Positions 24,701 through 33,590 of a DNA stretch of 53,790 nucleotides are shown here, one piece after another. The notes below the pieces were generated by a model. That model saw nothing but the letters and a program-made list of their open reading frames with translations. It was not told where the DNA came from and made no database searches. Position numbers and translations under genes: made by a program. Origin of the DNA: Bacilli bacterium (lineage in GTDB: Bacteria > Bacillota_I > Bacilli_A > RF39 > UBA660); the NCBI GenBank assembly GCA_017519965.1, contig JAFWRK010000019.1, positions 1 through 53,790 on the forward strand. The letters run 5' to 3'. Positions within the stretch are counted from its first letter, which is position 1. The number at the start of each line of letters is the position of its first letter.

Positions 24701-27700
24701 TATGTCTGTTATGTCTTCTAGATTTATTTCATCTGTTGATTCTGGAAACTTTGTTGCTAGTTTAATAGTTGTTCGTGAGTTTTTAGTTCAATTTGAAGAA
24801 GATAAACTTATAAAACTATGTGATAAATTAATTAATGCTTCTAACTTTAAAAAATTCTATACTAAGAGACATGTATTTAGTATTGGATTTGATGAGAATG
24901 AAGGAAAACTATCTATTTATAATTATAATAAGTTTGCTAGTGAGGCAAGATTATTAAGTTATTTAGCTATTTGTTTAGGTGATGTTCCTTCTAAACATTG
25001 GTTCTGCTTAGATAAGTCTTTAACTACATATAAAGGTAGAAAAGGATTAATATCTTGGAGTGGTACTTCATTTGAATACTATATGCCACTATTATTTATG
25101 AAAGAATATCCTAATACTTTATTAGATGAGTCTTATCAATTTGCAAGATTCTGTCAAAAAGATTATATTGAGAGTGTTTCTCGTAGTCTTCCTTGGGGTA
25201 TTAGTGAATCAGCTTATAATGAATTAGATAATGCTTTAAATTATAAATATAAGGCTTTTGCTACTCCATATCTAAAAGCTAAAGAAGATAAGGATAATAG
25301 AATAGTTCTTTCTCCTTATGCATCTTTAATGGCTTTAGAATTATTCCCAGAAGATGTTTATGAAAATATGGAAAAATTCAAAAAGATGGGTATGTATGGT
25401 AAATATGGTTTCTATGAATCATATGATTATGACAATAAAGGTATTGTAGAAGCGTTCTTTGCTCATCATGAAGGTATGATTTTAGCTGGTATTGTTAATT
25501 ACTTAAAACCTAATGCTATTAAGAATTATTTCCATCAAAATGTTTATATTAATACTTTTAATATTCTATTAAAAGAAAAAGTACAAGTTAAAACTAATAT
25601 TGATATGAAGATGGCTAGATATAAGAAATATAATTATGATAAAGAATCTATTGAGAATGATATTAGAGCTTTTGATTATATTTCATATTTACCTGAAGTA
25701 TCTGTACTATCTAATAAAAAGTATTGTTTACTTATGAATGATAGAGGAAATAGTTTCTCTAGATATAGAACTTTACAGCTTAATAGATATCGTAAAGTAA
25801 CTGAACAAGATTATGGTGTATTCTTATATATTAAAGATAAAGATAGTGATAGGATATGGAGTAATACTTATGCTCCTATAAATGAAAAACCTGAAAAGTA
25901 TGAAGTTGTTTTTGCTAGTGATAGAATTAAATATTCTCGTAATGATGGTACTATTAATACTAAAACTGAGATTACAGTATGTAAGAATCACAATGCTGAA
26001 ATTAGAAAGATAACTTTTAAAAATAATGGTGATTCAATTAGACATTTAGAATTGACTACTTACACTGAACCTATATTATCTGAAAATATGGATGATGTTA
26101 GTCATAGAGTATTTAATAATATGTTTATATCTACTGAGTATGATAAGAAAACTAATTCTTTAATTGCTAGAAGAAAATCTAGAGGAGATGCTAATATTAG
26201 TAGTTATATGCTACATAGATTATTGGTATTAAACTCTAATTATGATTATTCTTATGAAACAGAAAGAAGAAGGTTTATTGGAAGAAATAAATCATCTTCT
26301 AATCCAGAGGCATTAAATAAAGAACTATCTAATTTCTGTGGAGATAATCTTGATCCAGTATTAAGTATGAGAAATGGAATAGACTTAGCTCCAGGAGCAA
26401 GTGAAACTGTTTATATAATAATGGGATTTGGAAGAAGTAAAGAACAAATAATGGATATTATTAGTTCATATAATTCTGAATCAAGTATTGAGAATGCCTT
26501 TAAAGTTGCTACTTTAATGAATATTATTAACACTAAAGATATGAATATATCTGGTGGAAATATGCGTATTTATAATATGATGTTGAATTATCTATATCAA
26601 ACTACTAGAGTTAGTGCGGATGGAGATAGAATGGATCTTTTGAGAAAGAATGCATTAGGTCAATCTGGATTATGGAAGTTTGGTATTAGTGGTGATAGAC
26701 CTATAATCTTAGTTGAGATTAGTGATATAAGTGATATGAGTTTTATCAATGAAATTCTTAAAGCTTTTGAATATTATAAAAACCATTCTATATTTGTAGA
26801 TATAGTAATTATTAATAGAGAAAACAGTCAATTTGCTAATATTATTAAGAAAGAGATAGATGAAGAGATGTATAGAATGTATACTCTTAATAGTTTCTAT
26901 CATACTCCTGGTAGTATTACAGTAATTGATGGATCTTTAATAGATGAAAAAGAATATCTATTACTACAAATTGTTCCAAGACTTAAATTTATTATTAATA
27001 ATCATCAAACTTTAAAAGAAGCAGTAGAAGAATTACAAAGTAATAATTTTATTAGTGATTATTCTAGAACTAAATATGAAGTTAACTTAAAACTTCCAAA
27101 TAAAGAAAAATTAGATTTTGATAATGGTTATGGTGGATTTAGATCAAATGGAGAAGAGTATGTTATTTACAATAAGGATACTCCAACTCCATGGAGTAAT
27201 ATTATTGCTAATAAAACATTTGGTACTATAGTTACTAATAATGGTTGTGGATTTACATATGCATATAATTCTGGAGAATTTAAGATAACTTCTTGGACTA
27301 ATGATATGGTATGTAATGATAAGTCTGAAGGATTTAAATTTAATGGTAGGTTATTTGATCCGATGAAATGTGTTCATGGATTTGGATATTCTATTCTATC
27401 TAGTGAAACAGAAGAAAAGATAACTGAAATTACTGAGTTTGTTGCTCATGAAGATAATGTTAAGATTTATTTAATGAGATTAGTAAATAAGGATGATAAG
27501 AAAATTGATTATGATGTTGATTTTTGGATTAATCCTACATTTGGTAATTTCGAAGAAAAAACATCTCGTCATATATTAACTGAATTTATGGGTGATGATA
27601 ATTATCTTAAGATGAGAAATGTTTATAGTATTAACTTTGGTGATGTTAATGTATTTATGACTTCTTCATTACCTATTGAATCAGCTGAATTAAACAAGAT

Positions 27701-29360
27701 GTTAGTTAAATCAATTCGCACTCCTTTAAGTTTAGAAGCTCATGAGGAAAAATATGTTGTATTTGCTTTAGGATGTGGAATGAGTGATAAAGAAAACTTA
27801 GCTTTAATTAATAAATATTGTGATGTAAATACTGCTAAGAAAGAACTAAAAATTGTTAAAGAAAAATGGCAAAAATCTTTAAATACTATTAAAGTTAAGT
27901 CTCCTGATCCTAGCTTTGATTATATGATAAATGGTTGGTATTTATATCAAACTTTATCTTCAAGAATCTTTGCTAAGAGTGGATTCTATCAAGTAAGTGG
28001 TGCCTTTGGATTTAGAGATCAGTTACAAGATTCTATGAATGTTGCAGTTATTCAACCAGATATTGCTAGACGTCAAATTATAATTAATGCTGCTCATCAA
28101 TTCCCAGAAGGTGATGTATTCCACTGGTGGCATGAAAAGAATAGATTTGGTCTACGTAGTAAATACAAAGATGATTATTTATGGTTAGTATATGCTACAT
28201 TACATTATATTGATATTACTAAAGATGTTGATATATTAAAAACTGAAGTTCCTTATGTTACTGGTGATTTATTAGGAGAATATGAAAGTGAAAAAGGAAT
28301 GATGTTTAATTACACTGATTATAAAGAAACTTTACTTGATCACTGTATAAAATCATTACAATTATCTATGAATTCTTTAGGTCATCATAAGATTCCTCTT
28401 ATGGGTGGAGGAGACTGGAATGATGGAATGAACAAGGTTGGTATCAAGGGAAAAGGTGAATCAGTATGGTTAGGTTTCTTCTTGTACTTGATAATTGATC
28501 AATTCGTTAAATTAATGAGACTTCACTATAAGAGTTTTGATGTTTCTCCTTATGTTGAGTTTAATGAGAAATTGAAGAATAATTTAAATAAAAAGACATG
28601 GGATGGAAATCACTATTTGCGTGCTTTCTTCGATAATGGAGATAAGTTAGGAAGTAATGAAAATTCTGAATGTAAGATTGATTTAATATCTCAAAGTTTT
28701 GCAATATTAAGTGGTGTTGCTCCTAAAGATAGAATTCAAAGTGTTATATCATCTGTGGAAGAGAAATTGGTTGATGATAATGCTAAGATTATTAAACTTT
28801 TAACTCCAGCTTTCCATAGTTCTTTAAATAATCCTGGATATATAATGAATTATCCTAGAGGAATAAGAGAAAATGGTGGTCAATATACACATTCTGTTGC
28901 CTGGTATTTAATGGCTCTAATTAAGAGTGGTTATTCTGATAGAGCTTTTAGATATTATCAAATGATAAATCCAGTTAATAGATCTTTAGATAAAGATAGT
29001 TCTTATCATTATAAAGTTGAGCCTTACGTAATTGCAGCTGATATTTATTCTGCTAAAGGACGTGAAGGTAGAGGTGGATGGACATGGTATACTGGTTCTG
29101 CTGGATGGTTCTATCGTGTAGGAACTGAAGAAATATTAGGTTTACATAAACATGGAGATACTTTAAAAATTACTCCAAATCTTCCTATTCATTGGGAAAA
29201 ATTAGAAATTACTTATCGTTATATGGATACTGAATATCACATAAAAGTTGTGAAAGATAAGAAAGATGAATTGATTTTAGATAATCATTCACAGGTAAGT
29301 AATAGTATAGATTTAGTAAATGATGGAATATTACATGAAGTAGTAGTTTATACAAGATAA
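21708..29360 (+). CDS. Cyclic beta-1,2-glucan synthase (GT84-GH94 type), 2550 residues
   Basis: A giant membrane enzyme in the NdvB/Cgs order. The N-terminal ~310 residues are charged and helical, then membrane segments (~315-360). The glycosyltransferase domain has LDTDTRF (~527), GEGSFVGKG, SHDLLEGNYLRCG and HHRWARGDVQ (~674). More membrane segments follow (~715-815, 845-885), a glycoamylase-like domain (~905-1300), and a C-terminal GH94 phosphorylase-type region with GGGDWNDGMNK (~2232, catalytic Asp) and GGWTWYTGSAGW (~2455). Known enzymes use UDP-glucose to build, cyclise and trim beta-1,2-glucan; proteobacterial forms are ~2800 residues. ATG at 21708 with AGGAG at 21692-21696 is the start; an earlier GTG lies in the terminator. 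A TATACT box is at 21679-21684. Phosphoglucose isomerase follows. Confidence 0.85.
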   Translation: MANYLKKFINDFNDINTYYSTLVDKTKNKEYVGITNEWLIDNFYIVVEHKTNFVHNKKDIKKRVKMINNIYYIIRDIAVKNNYNVSLRILADELKKYQKDNNTYLSYLEIESIKDVLIFLYIDKLNQICSEESKKLSDKEKIISIINDRQDKDVDLSHFIKSDFVCEDNYNYLFELNFELKSLGSKSNKIFKQLNEYLETKNISLKELINDEYQRKIENDILISNIFGDLKEFFEISREDLFEKISNTEKILMDDDIYDAMTNESKDLYRKRLLKIARKKHCSEIDLLNKMIENSDSKEYHIGHQLFKKKNNSIYVVLYILAVLLFTTGISYLLSFFFIKWRILGFIILFIPVSQLFVQFFNQFLIKVVPTNVLPKIDYSKGIPEEASTMVVIPTIVSSREKIKEMFDILETFYIINKTNNLYFTLLGDVKASNQEVCDYDADLSEYGREYATKLNQKYKKDIFYFIYRKRIWNDGEGQFLGFERKRGALIQFNKILLKQMDKVNEEKYFNTNMLHDHNLKIKYVITLDTDTRFVLNTILNLVGCMSHPLNRPVLNKEGTKVISGYGLMQPRVSVDIEATNKSLYSQIFAGIGGFDTYSSVVPNVYQDCFGEGSFVGKGIYDLEVFDKILSNTFPDNLILSHDLLEGNYLRCGYVSDIELIDDFPSKFLTDITRHHRWARGDVQIINWLFNKVPNRAGRKINNPINLLGKYKILDNIVRMFLYPSLLLIIVLSLFFGVVSPLWWAGFVILEIAVPVIFYLKSKMHTKNKDNTTVYYKNLFFGGKSLVARCYIVFCTIPFYTKLYMDAFFRTLYRMFISHKNLLNWITAEEVEKTVRGDLKSYFRNFIPNIIAVVLLVIFGFIFNNYVAYLFAFCFLTAPFVLHFVSHDIDYDRVELSEKKVNDLTDAARLTWKYFEDNLTEENNYLIPDNYQENREQKLDLRTSPTAIGFSLTSIVGAYELEFIDKDKAIFLIDKILNNVDSLEKWFGHLYNWYDIKTMSVMSSRFISSVDSGNFVASLIVVREFLVQFEEDKLIKLCDKLINASNFKKFYTKRHVFSIGFDENEGKLSIYNYNKFASEARLLSYLAICLGDVPSKHWFCLDKSLTTYKGRKGLISWSGTSFEYYMPLLFMKEYPNTLLDESYQFARFCQKDYIESVSRSLPWGISESAYNELDNALNYKYKAFATPYLKAKEDKDNRIVLSPYASLMALELFPEDVYENMEKFKKMGMYGKYGFYESYDYDNKGIVEAFFAHHEGMILAGIVNYLKPNAIKNYFHQNVYINTFNILLKEKVQVKTNIDMKMARYKKYNYDKESIENDIRAFDYISYLPEVSVLSNKKYCLLMNDRGNSFSRYRTLQLNRYRKVTEQDYGVFLYIKDKDSDRIWSNTYAPINEKPEKYEVVFASDRIKYSRNDGTINTKTEITVCKNHNAEIRKITFKNNGDSIRHLELTTYTEPILSENMDDVSHRVFNNMFISTEYDKKTNSLIARRKSRGDANISSYMLHRLLVLNSNYDYSYETERRRFIGRNKSSSNPEALNKELSNFCGDNLDPVLSMRNGIDLAPGASETVYIIMGFGRSKEQIMDIISSYNSESSIENAFKVATLMNIINTKDMNISGGNMRIYNMMLNYLYQTTRVSADGDRMDLLRKNALGQSGLWKFGISGDRPIILVEISDISDMSFINEILKAFEYYKNHSIFVDIVIINRENSQFANIIKKEIDEEMYRMYTLNSFYHTPGSITVIDGSLIDEKEYLLLQIVPRLKFIINNHQTLKEAVEELQSNNFISDYSRTKYEVNLKLPNKEKLDFDNGYGGFRSNGEEYVIYNKDTPTPWSNIIANKTFGTIVTNNGCGFTYAYNSGEFKITSWTNDMVCNDKSEGFKFNGRLFDPMKCVHGFGYSILSSETEEKITEITEFVAHEDNVKIYLMRLVNKDDKKIDYDVDFWINPTFGNFEEKTSRHILTEFMGDDNYLKMRNVYSINFGDVNVFMTSSLPIESAELNKMLVKSIRTPLSLEAHEEKYVVFALGCGMSDKENLALINKYCDVNTAKKELKIVKEKWQKSLNTIKVKSPDPSFDYMINGWYLYQTLSSRIFAKSGFYQVSGAFGFRDQLQDSMNVAVIQPDIARRQIIINAAHQFPEGDVFHWWHEKNRFGLRSKYKDDYLWLVYATLHYIDITKDVDILKTEVPYVTGDLLGEYESEKGMMFNYTDYKETLLDHCIKSLQLSMNSLGHHKIPLMGGGDWNDGMNKVGIKGKGESVWLGFFLYLIIDQFVKLMRLHYKSFDVSPYVEFNEKLKNNLNKKTWDGNHYLRAFFDNGDKLGSNENSECKIDLISQSFAILSGVAPKDRIQSVISSVEEKLVDDNAKIIKLLTPAFHSSLNNPGYIMNYPRGIRENGGQYTHSVAWYLMALIKSGYSDRAFRYYQMINPVNRSLDKDSSYHYKVEPYVIAADIYSAKGREGRGGWTWYTGSAGWFYRVGTEEILGLHKHGDTLKITPNLPIHWEKLEITYRYMDTEYHIKVVKDKKDELILDNHSQVSNSIDLVNDGILHEVVVYTR

Positions 29361-29387
29361 GAAAGAATTTAATTCTTTCTTTTTTTT
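29361..29387 (+). terminator. Intrinsic terminator after the glucan synthase gene
   Basis: GAAAGAAT, TTA, ATTCTTTC and eight T. Confidence 0.85.
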
Positions 29388-29465
29388 ACGCTTTATTTAC
29401 ACTTTTTTTTAAAGTATAATGTTTATATGATATAATATTAAGTAGAATTTAGAAGGAGTTTATTT

Positions 29466-30638
29466 ATGGTAGATTTTGATTTTTCGGATATTGATTATTC
29501 TAATCTAGATTTAATGTCTAGAAAGGATGAAGTATTAAATAGCTTTAAAAATAGTTATATGACTGGTTGGACTAGAGATATTGATAAATCATTAGTAAAT
29601 GATATTATTTCTGTTCGTAATAAAGTTATGAGTAATTCTGATTGTCTTGTTGTTGTTGGAATTGGAGGATCTTTTTTAGGTAGTTATGCTGTATCTAAAG
29701 CTTTAGCTCCATATTTTGAAGATAGTAAGTTTAAAGTTATTTATGCTGGTACTTCTTTAAGCAGTGATTATATAACTGAGTTATTAGCTTATTTAAAGAA
29801 TGTTGATTTTTCACTTAATGTTATTAGTAAGAGTGGAACAACTATGGAACCTACTATAGCATATACATTAATTCGTGAATTAATGGAAGAAAAATATTCA
29901 GAGGATGAATTAAAAGAAAGATTAATTTTTACTACTGACCCTGTTAAAGGTAGTTTAAGAGAAGAAGCTAATTCATGTGGATATAAAACTTTTCCTATTC
30001 CTGATGATATAGGTGGAAGATATTCTATAATGACTGCTGCTCATTTATTTCCTTTATCTTTTAATATAGATATTAATAAATTTATTGAAGGATATTATTC
30101 TGGAAATAAATATATTGATAGTGCTTATAACTATGCTGTATGTAGAAAACATTTATTTGATTTAGGAAAATATGTGGAGAACTTTGTTGTTTATGAAGAA
30201 AAACTTAGTTATTTTAGTGAATGGTTAAAACAATTATTTGGTGAGAGTGAAGGAAAAAACAATGTTGGTATTTTTCCTGCTTCTACAGTATATACTCGTG
30301 ATTTACATTCTTTAGGGCAATTTATCCAAGAAGGTAATAAAATTGTTTTTGAAACTGTTATCAAAGTTAATGAGGCTAGTAAAATTAAATTCAAAAATCA
30401 TGATTTACATAATGTAAATAATATCGTTTTAGATTCAGTAAGAGTAGCTCATAAAAAAGGAAATGTATATAGTATTATGATTACTTTACCTTGTATTGAT
30501 GAATATACATTAGGAGAAGTTATGTATTTCTTTATGTTAAGTGCTGCTTTTAGTGGTTTCCTTTTTAATATTAATCCGTTTGATCAACCTGGTGTAGAGG
30601 TTTATAAAAAGGAGGTCAAAGAAAACATTATTATTTAG
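29466..30638 (+). CDS. pgi: Glucose-6-phosphate isomerase, compact form
   Basis: Interconverts glucose-6-phosphate and fructose-6-phosphate in glycolysis. VVVGIGGSFLG, ISKSGTTMEP (phosphate-binding signature), DDIGGRYSIMT, SLGQFIQEGN with catalytic Glu, and NPFDQPGVEVYKK are all present. At 390 residues it is shorter than the ~450 of Bacillus enzymes, with the loss spread over loops rather than at the active site. AAGGAG precedes the ATG by 8 bases. It heads a run of metabolic genes with short spacing; hexose phosphate balance links it to UDP-glucose supply for the upstream glucan synthase. Confidence 0.93.
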   Translation: MVDFDFSDIDYSNLDLMSRKDEVLNSFKNSYMTGWTRDIDKSLVNDIISVRNKVMSNSDCLVVVGIGGSFLGSYAVSKALAPYFEDSKFKVIYAGTSLSSDYITELLAYLKNVDFSLNVISKSGTTMEPTIAYTLIRELMEEKYSEDELKERLIFTTDPVKGSLREEANSCGYKTFPIPDDIGGRYSIMTAAHLFPLSFNIDINKFIEGYYSGNKYIDSAYNYAVCRKHLFDLGKYVENFVVYEEKLSYFSEWLKQLFGESEGKNNVGIFPASTVYTRDLHSLGQFIQEGNKIVFETVIKVNEASKIKFKNHDLHNVNNIVLDSVRVAHKKGNVYSIMITLPCIDEYTLGEVMYFFMLSAAFSGFLFNINPFDQPGVEVYKKEVKENIII

Positions 30639-30650
30639 AGAGGTGATTTT

Positions 30651-31295
30651 TTGGGTTTGAATAGAAAAGATATTCAAAAGTATTATTATTTATATGGAGT
30701 AAAAGAATTAATTGGGAATGGTTTTGTAGATAAGGATTTTGCTTATAGAGTTATGGCAAAAGCTGATATACCTAAAGAAGCAAATTTAGCTGAGGCATAT
30801 TTTTATTTAACTAGATCAATTATTGATGTCAGTAGTTTACATGATTCTAGATTATCTCATAATATGCGTACTGGTTTAGCAGAATCCTTATCACAAAAGA
30901 TTTGGTTTATGAATGGTGATACAATTGCTAATTCTAGAGATTGTGATAATCGAAATTGGATTCAACGACAAGTCGCTGATGTATTATTTGCTACAATAGG
31001 AGAGAGTGAATTAGCTGAAATGGCATTAAAAGCACCTAGAAGCTTTGAACATTTATTAGAATCAACTATTTATGGTGAAACTAATCTTCTAGATTATTTA
31101 AATGATCATTTGGATGCTGCTTGTGGTAATTATTATGGTGTGTCTGGCAAATTTAATTTTAATCAATCAAATGATTTATTAGATTGTGTAGAAGCTATTT
31201 CTTCATGTGCAGATAAATTAAAAATAGGTGCAACTAAAAAATTAAAAGTAAAAGAGATGGGATTTAGTAAGCAAAATGAAAGGGATTTTGAATAA
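30651..31295 (+). CDS. Unknown soluble protein between pgi and the PAP2 gene
   Basis: This 214-residue protein is predicted helical without membrane segments. Recognisable stretches include GNGFVDKDFAYRVMAKADIP, ARFSHN-like residues around SRLSHNMRTGLAESLSQ, and an NWIQRQVADVLFATIGE helix, but I cannot name a family. The TTG start at 30651 is supported by GAGGTG at 30640-30645. It overlaps the following PAP2 gene by 20 bases, so the two are translationally coupled. Composition resembles neighbours, with no sign of recent transfer. Confidence 0.6.
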   Translation: MGLNRKDIQKYYYLYGVKELIGNGFVDKDFAYRVMAKADIPKEANLAEAYFYLTRSIIDVSSLHDSRLSHNMRTGLAESLSQKIWFMNGDTIANSRDCDNRNWIQRQVADVLFATIGESELAEMALKAPRSFEHLLESTIYGETNLLDYLNDHLDAACGNYYGVSGKFNFNQSNDLLDCVEAISSCADKLKIGATKKLKVKEMGFSKQNERDFE

Positions 31296-31887
31296 GAAAT
31301 ATTTGTTATTAATTTTTTTAATTGTTTTATTTATATTAGATTTAACATTAGTAATTAGTGGTAATACCGAAGTATTTGATAATACTATTTATTTACTTGT
31401 TAGAAATTTTAATAATGTCTACTTCGACAATTTCTTTAAATTTATAACTGTTTTTGGTAATCCATTGTCTGTTATAGTAATTTTGATTATATTAAATATC
31501 TTTTTATCTAGAAAAAATGCATTAATGTGTGATGTATTATCACTTACTAGTGTTATTGTAAATTTCATTTTAAAAAATATTATTATGAGAGATAGACCTC
31601 ATGTAGAGAGATTAATCAAACAGGGTGGTTACTCTTTCCCTAGTGGTCATGCAATGATATCAATAATGCTTTACGGCTATTTATTTTATTTAGTTTCTAA
31701 ATATATTACAAATAAAAAGTTAAAAATTATATTGCAAATTTTTATAATTTTATTTATTATTTGTTTATGCGTTAGTAGAATATATGTAGGTGTACATTTT
31801 GCGACTGATGTTATAGGTGGTATTTTATTAGGATTGTTCTTATTTATTATTATTTTAAGTTATCAGGACAAGTTGGGTGGTGAGTAA
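31276..31887 (+). CDS. PAP2-family membrane phosphatase
   Basis: The 203-residue protein has six hydrophobic segments and the three phosphatase signatures: KNIIMRDRP (C1), SFPSGH (C2) and SRIYVGVHFATD (C3), giving the Arg, His and Asp of the active site on the outer face of the membrane. Family members dephosphorylate undecaprenyl pyrophosphate, phosphatidylglycerol phosphate or lipid phosphates. With the wall-synthesis genes nearby, undecaprenyl pyrophosphate recycling is plausible but not proven. The start lies inside the preceding gene and the HAD gene follows after 2 bases. Confidence 0.87.
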   Translation: MKGILNKKYLLLIFLIVLFILDLTLVISGNTEVFDNTIYLLVRNFNNVYFDNFFKFITVFGNPLSVIVILIILNIFLSRKNALMCDVLSLTSVIVNFILKNIIMRDRPHVERLIKQGGYSFPSGHAMISIMLYGYLFYLVSKYITNKKLKIILQIFIILFIICLCVSRIYVGVHFATDVIGGILLGLFLFIIILSYQDKLGGE

Positions 31888-31889
31888 AA

Positions 31890-32663
31890 GTGTCAAAATT
31901 ATTAATCAGTGATTTTGAAAATACTTTAATTGATGAGGAAGAAGCTATTCCTTTATCGACTATGTTATCTTTAGATAAAGTTAGAAGTATGGGCAATTAC
32001 TTTGCAGTTTTTTCAGAGTGTAGTTTTTCTTCATTAATTGCATATAATAGAGATTTTCCTTTTTTGGATTATATTATTCTTTTTAATGGAGCTTTTGTAT
32101 ATGATGTAAATTCAGAAAAGGAATTATGTAAAAATAATATTCCTCTTTCTATTATTAAGAAAATAAAAAAATCATTTGATGATTATAATTTATGCTTTTA
32201 TTCTTTGGATTGGTGTAATTATACTAAAGAAGAAGTTCCTGGTGATTTTGTTAGAAAAATAGGTGATTTTAAAACTTTTAGTTCTTTTCATAAAAATAAT
32301 ATTTTTAAGATAAGAATTTATTGCTCAAATAAAAAAGAACAAACTGCTATTGTAAGTGAATTAAATGAATTAAAAAAAGAATTAACTATTTTACCTAAAA
32401 AGGACAAAAAGTATTTTGTTGAATTATTAATGGGAGAATGTAGTAGATTAAATGCTGCAAAAATGCTATGTACATATAATAAAATAAAATCTGAAGATCT
32501 TGTCTTTTTAGGATATAGTGATGATAATGTACCTTTAGCTAAAAAAATTAAATGCTCATATGCTGTTTCTAACAGTGAGTCTAAACTAAAGAAAGTTGTT
32601 AATAGTGTTATTGGTTCTAATTATGATAAAGCAATTGAAACTGTTATAGATGAATGTTTTTAA
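31890..32663 (+). CDS. HAD-superfamily (Cof-type) phosphatase with altered motif I
   Basis: The 257-residue protein follows Cof-type HAD phosphatases: motif I at the N-terminus, a cap in the middle, and LVFLGYSDDNVPLAKK near residue 208 as motif IV, with SYAVSNSESKLK after it. Motif I reads SDFENTLID, so the second acid of DxD is Glu instead of Asp, and its neighbour Gly is Asn; activity is uncertain. GTG at 31890 follows GGTGGTGAG and overlaps none of the PAP2 stop. The substrate is unknown. It ends the run begun by pgi and is followed by a terminator. Confidence 0.75.
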   Translation: MSKLLISDFENTLIDEEEAIPLSTMLSLDKVRSMGNYFAVFSECSFSSLIAYNRDFPFLDYIILFNGAFVYDVNSEKELCKNNIPLSIIKKIKKSFDDYNLCFYSLDWCNYTKEEVPGDFVRKIGDFKTFSSFHKNNIFKIRIYCSNKKEQTAIVSELNELKKELTILPKKDKKYFVELLMGECSRLNAAKMLCTYNKIKSEDLVFLGYSDDNVPLAKKIKCSYAVSNSESKLKKVVNSVIGSNYDKAIETVIDECF

Positions 32664-32690
32664 AAGGAGTATTGATTTAATACTTCTTTT
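32664..32690 (+). terminator. Intrinsic terminator after the HAD gene
   Basis: AGGAGTATT, GATTT, AATACTTCT and a T-rich run. The left arm resembles a Shine-Dalgarno site but no start follows it. Confidence 0.75.
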
Positions 32691-32739
32691 ATTTTTATTT
32701 ATTTTGTATTATAATATCTTTGTTTAAAAGGAGTTTTTT

Positions 32740-33588
32740 ATGAAATTAATTGTTAAAAGTGAAGGAGAATTATTAGATTATTTATATAATAATTTAGATA
32801 TACCTAAGAAAAGAATTAAACAATATTTAACTCATGGATCTATATATGTGAATAATTCTAGAGTTAAAAAATATAATTATAAGTTATTTCCAGGTATGAA
32901 TATTGTTATAGATACTGATAGTAAAAATAAGAAAACTTTACCATTTGATATTGTTTTTGAAGATGATAATATTATTGTTGTTAATAAACCGAGTGGCCTT
33001 CTTACTATTTCTACTTCTAAGGAAAAAGAACGTACTTTATTTCATATTGTTAGAGAATACTTAGTAAGTAAAGATAAGAATTCTAGAGTTTTTATTGTTC
33101 ATAGATTAGATAAAGATACTAGTGGTATTGTTATACTTGCTAAAAATGAAAAAATTAAGAAGCAATTACAAGATAATTGGAATGAATATGTAAGTTTACG
33201 TGAGTATGTGGCAATTGTACATGGACATTTAAAAAATAAAAATGATAGAATTGTTCAAATGTTAAGTGAAACTAAAACTAATTTAGTTTATGTTAGTAAA
33301 AAAGATGATGCTAAAGAAGCTATAACAAATTATAAAGTTATTAAAGAAAATGAGGATTATTCTCTTGTTAATATTAATATTGAAACCGGTAGAAAGAATC
33401 AAATAAGAGTTGCTTTTAGTTCTTTAGGCAATCCTATTTTAGGTGATAAGAAATATAGTAATATAAAGGACAATCAAAATAGATTGTACTTGCATGCTAA
33501 TAGATTAAAAATATATTATCCAATAATTAAGAAAGATATTCTATTTGAGGTAGCTAATCCATCTGAATTTAAAAAGATTATGGAGTAG
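32740..33588 (+). CDS. RluA-family pseudouridine synthase
   Basis: A 282-residue enzyme converting uridine to pseudouridine in ribosomal or transfer RNA. The N-terminal S4-like domain (about 15-60, IPKKRIKQYLTHGSIYVN) binds RNA. The catalytic domain has VVNKPSGLLT, the signature HRLDKDTSGIVILAKN near residue 127 with the catalytic Asp, and GRKNQIRVAF and GDKKYS toward the end. Which base it modifies (RluB/C/D-like) cannot be told. AAAAGGAG precedes the ATG. The NagZ-like lipoprotein gene starts 2 bases after its stop. Confidence 0.9.
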   Translation: MKLIVKSEGELLDYLYNNLDIPKKRIKQYLTHGSIYVNNSRVKKYNYKLFPGMNIVIDTDSKNKKTLPFDIVFEDDNIIVVNKPSGLLTISTSKEKERTLFHIVREYLVSKDKNSRVFIVHRLDKDTSGIVILAKNEKIKKQLQDNWNEYVSLREYVAIVHGHLKNKNDRIVQMLSETKTNLVYVSKKDDAKEAITNYKVIKENEDYSLVNINIETGRKNQIRVAFSSLGNPILGDKKYSNIKDNQNRLYLHANRLKIYYPIIKKDILFEVANPSEFKKIME

Positions 33589-33590
33589 TT

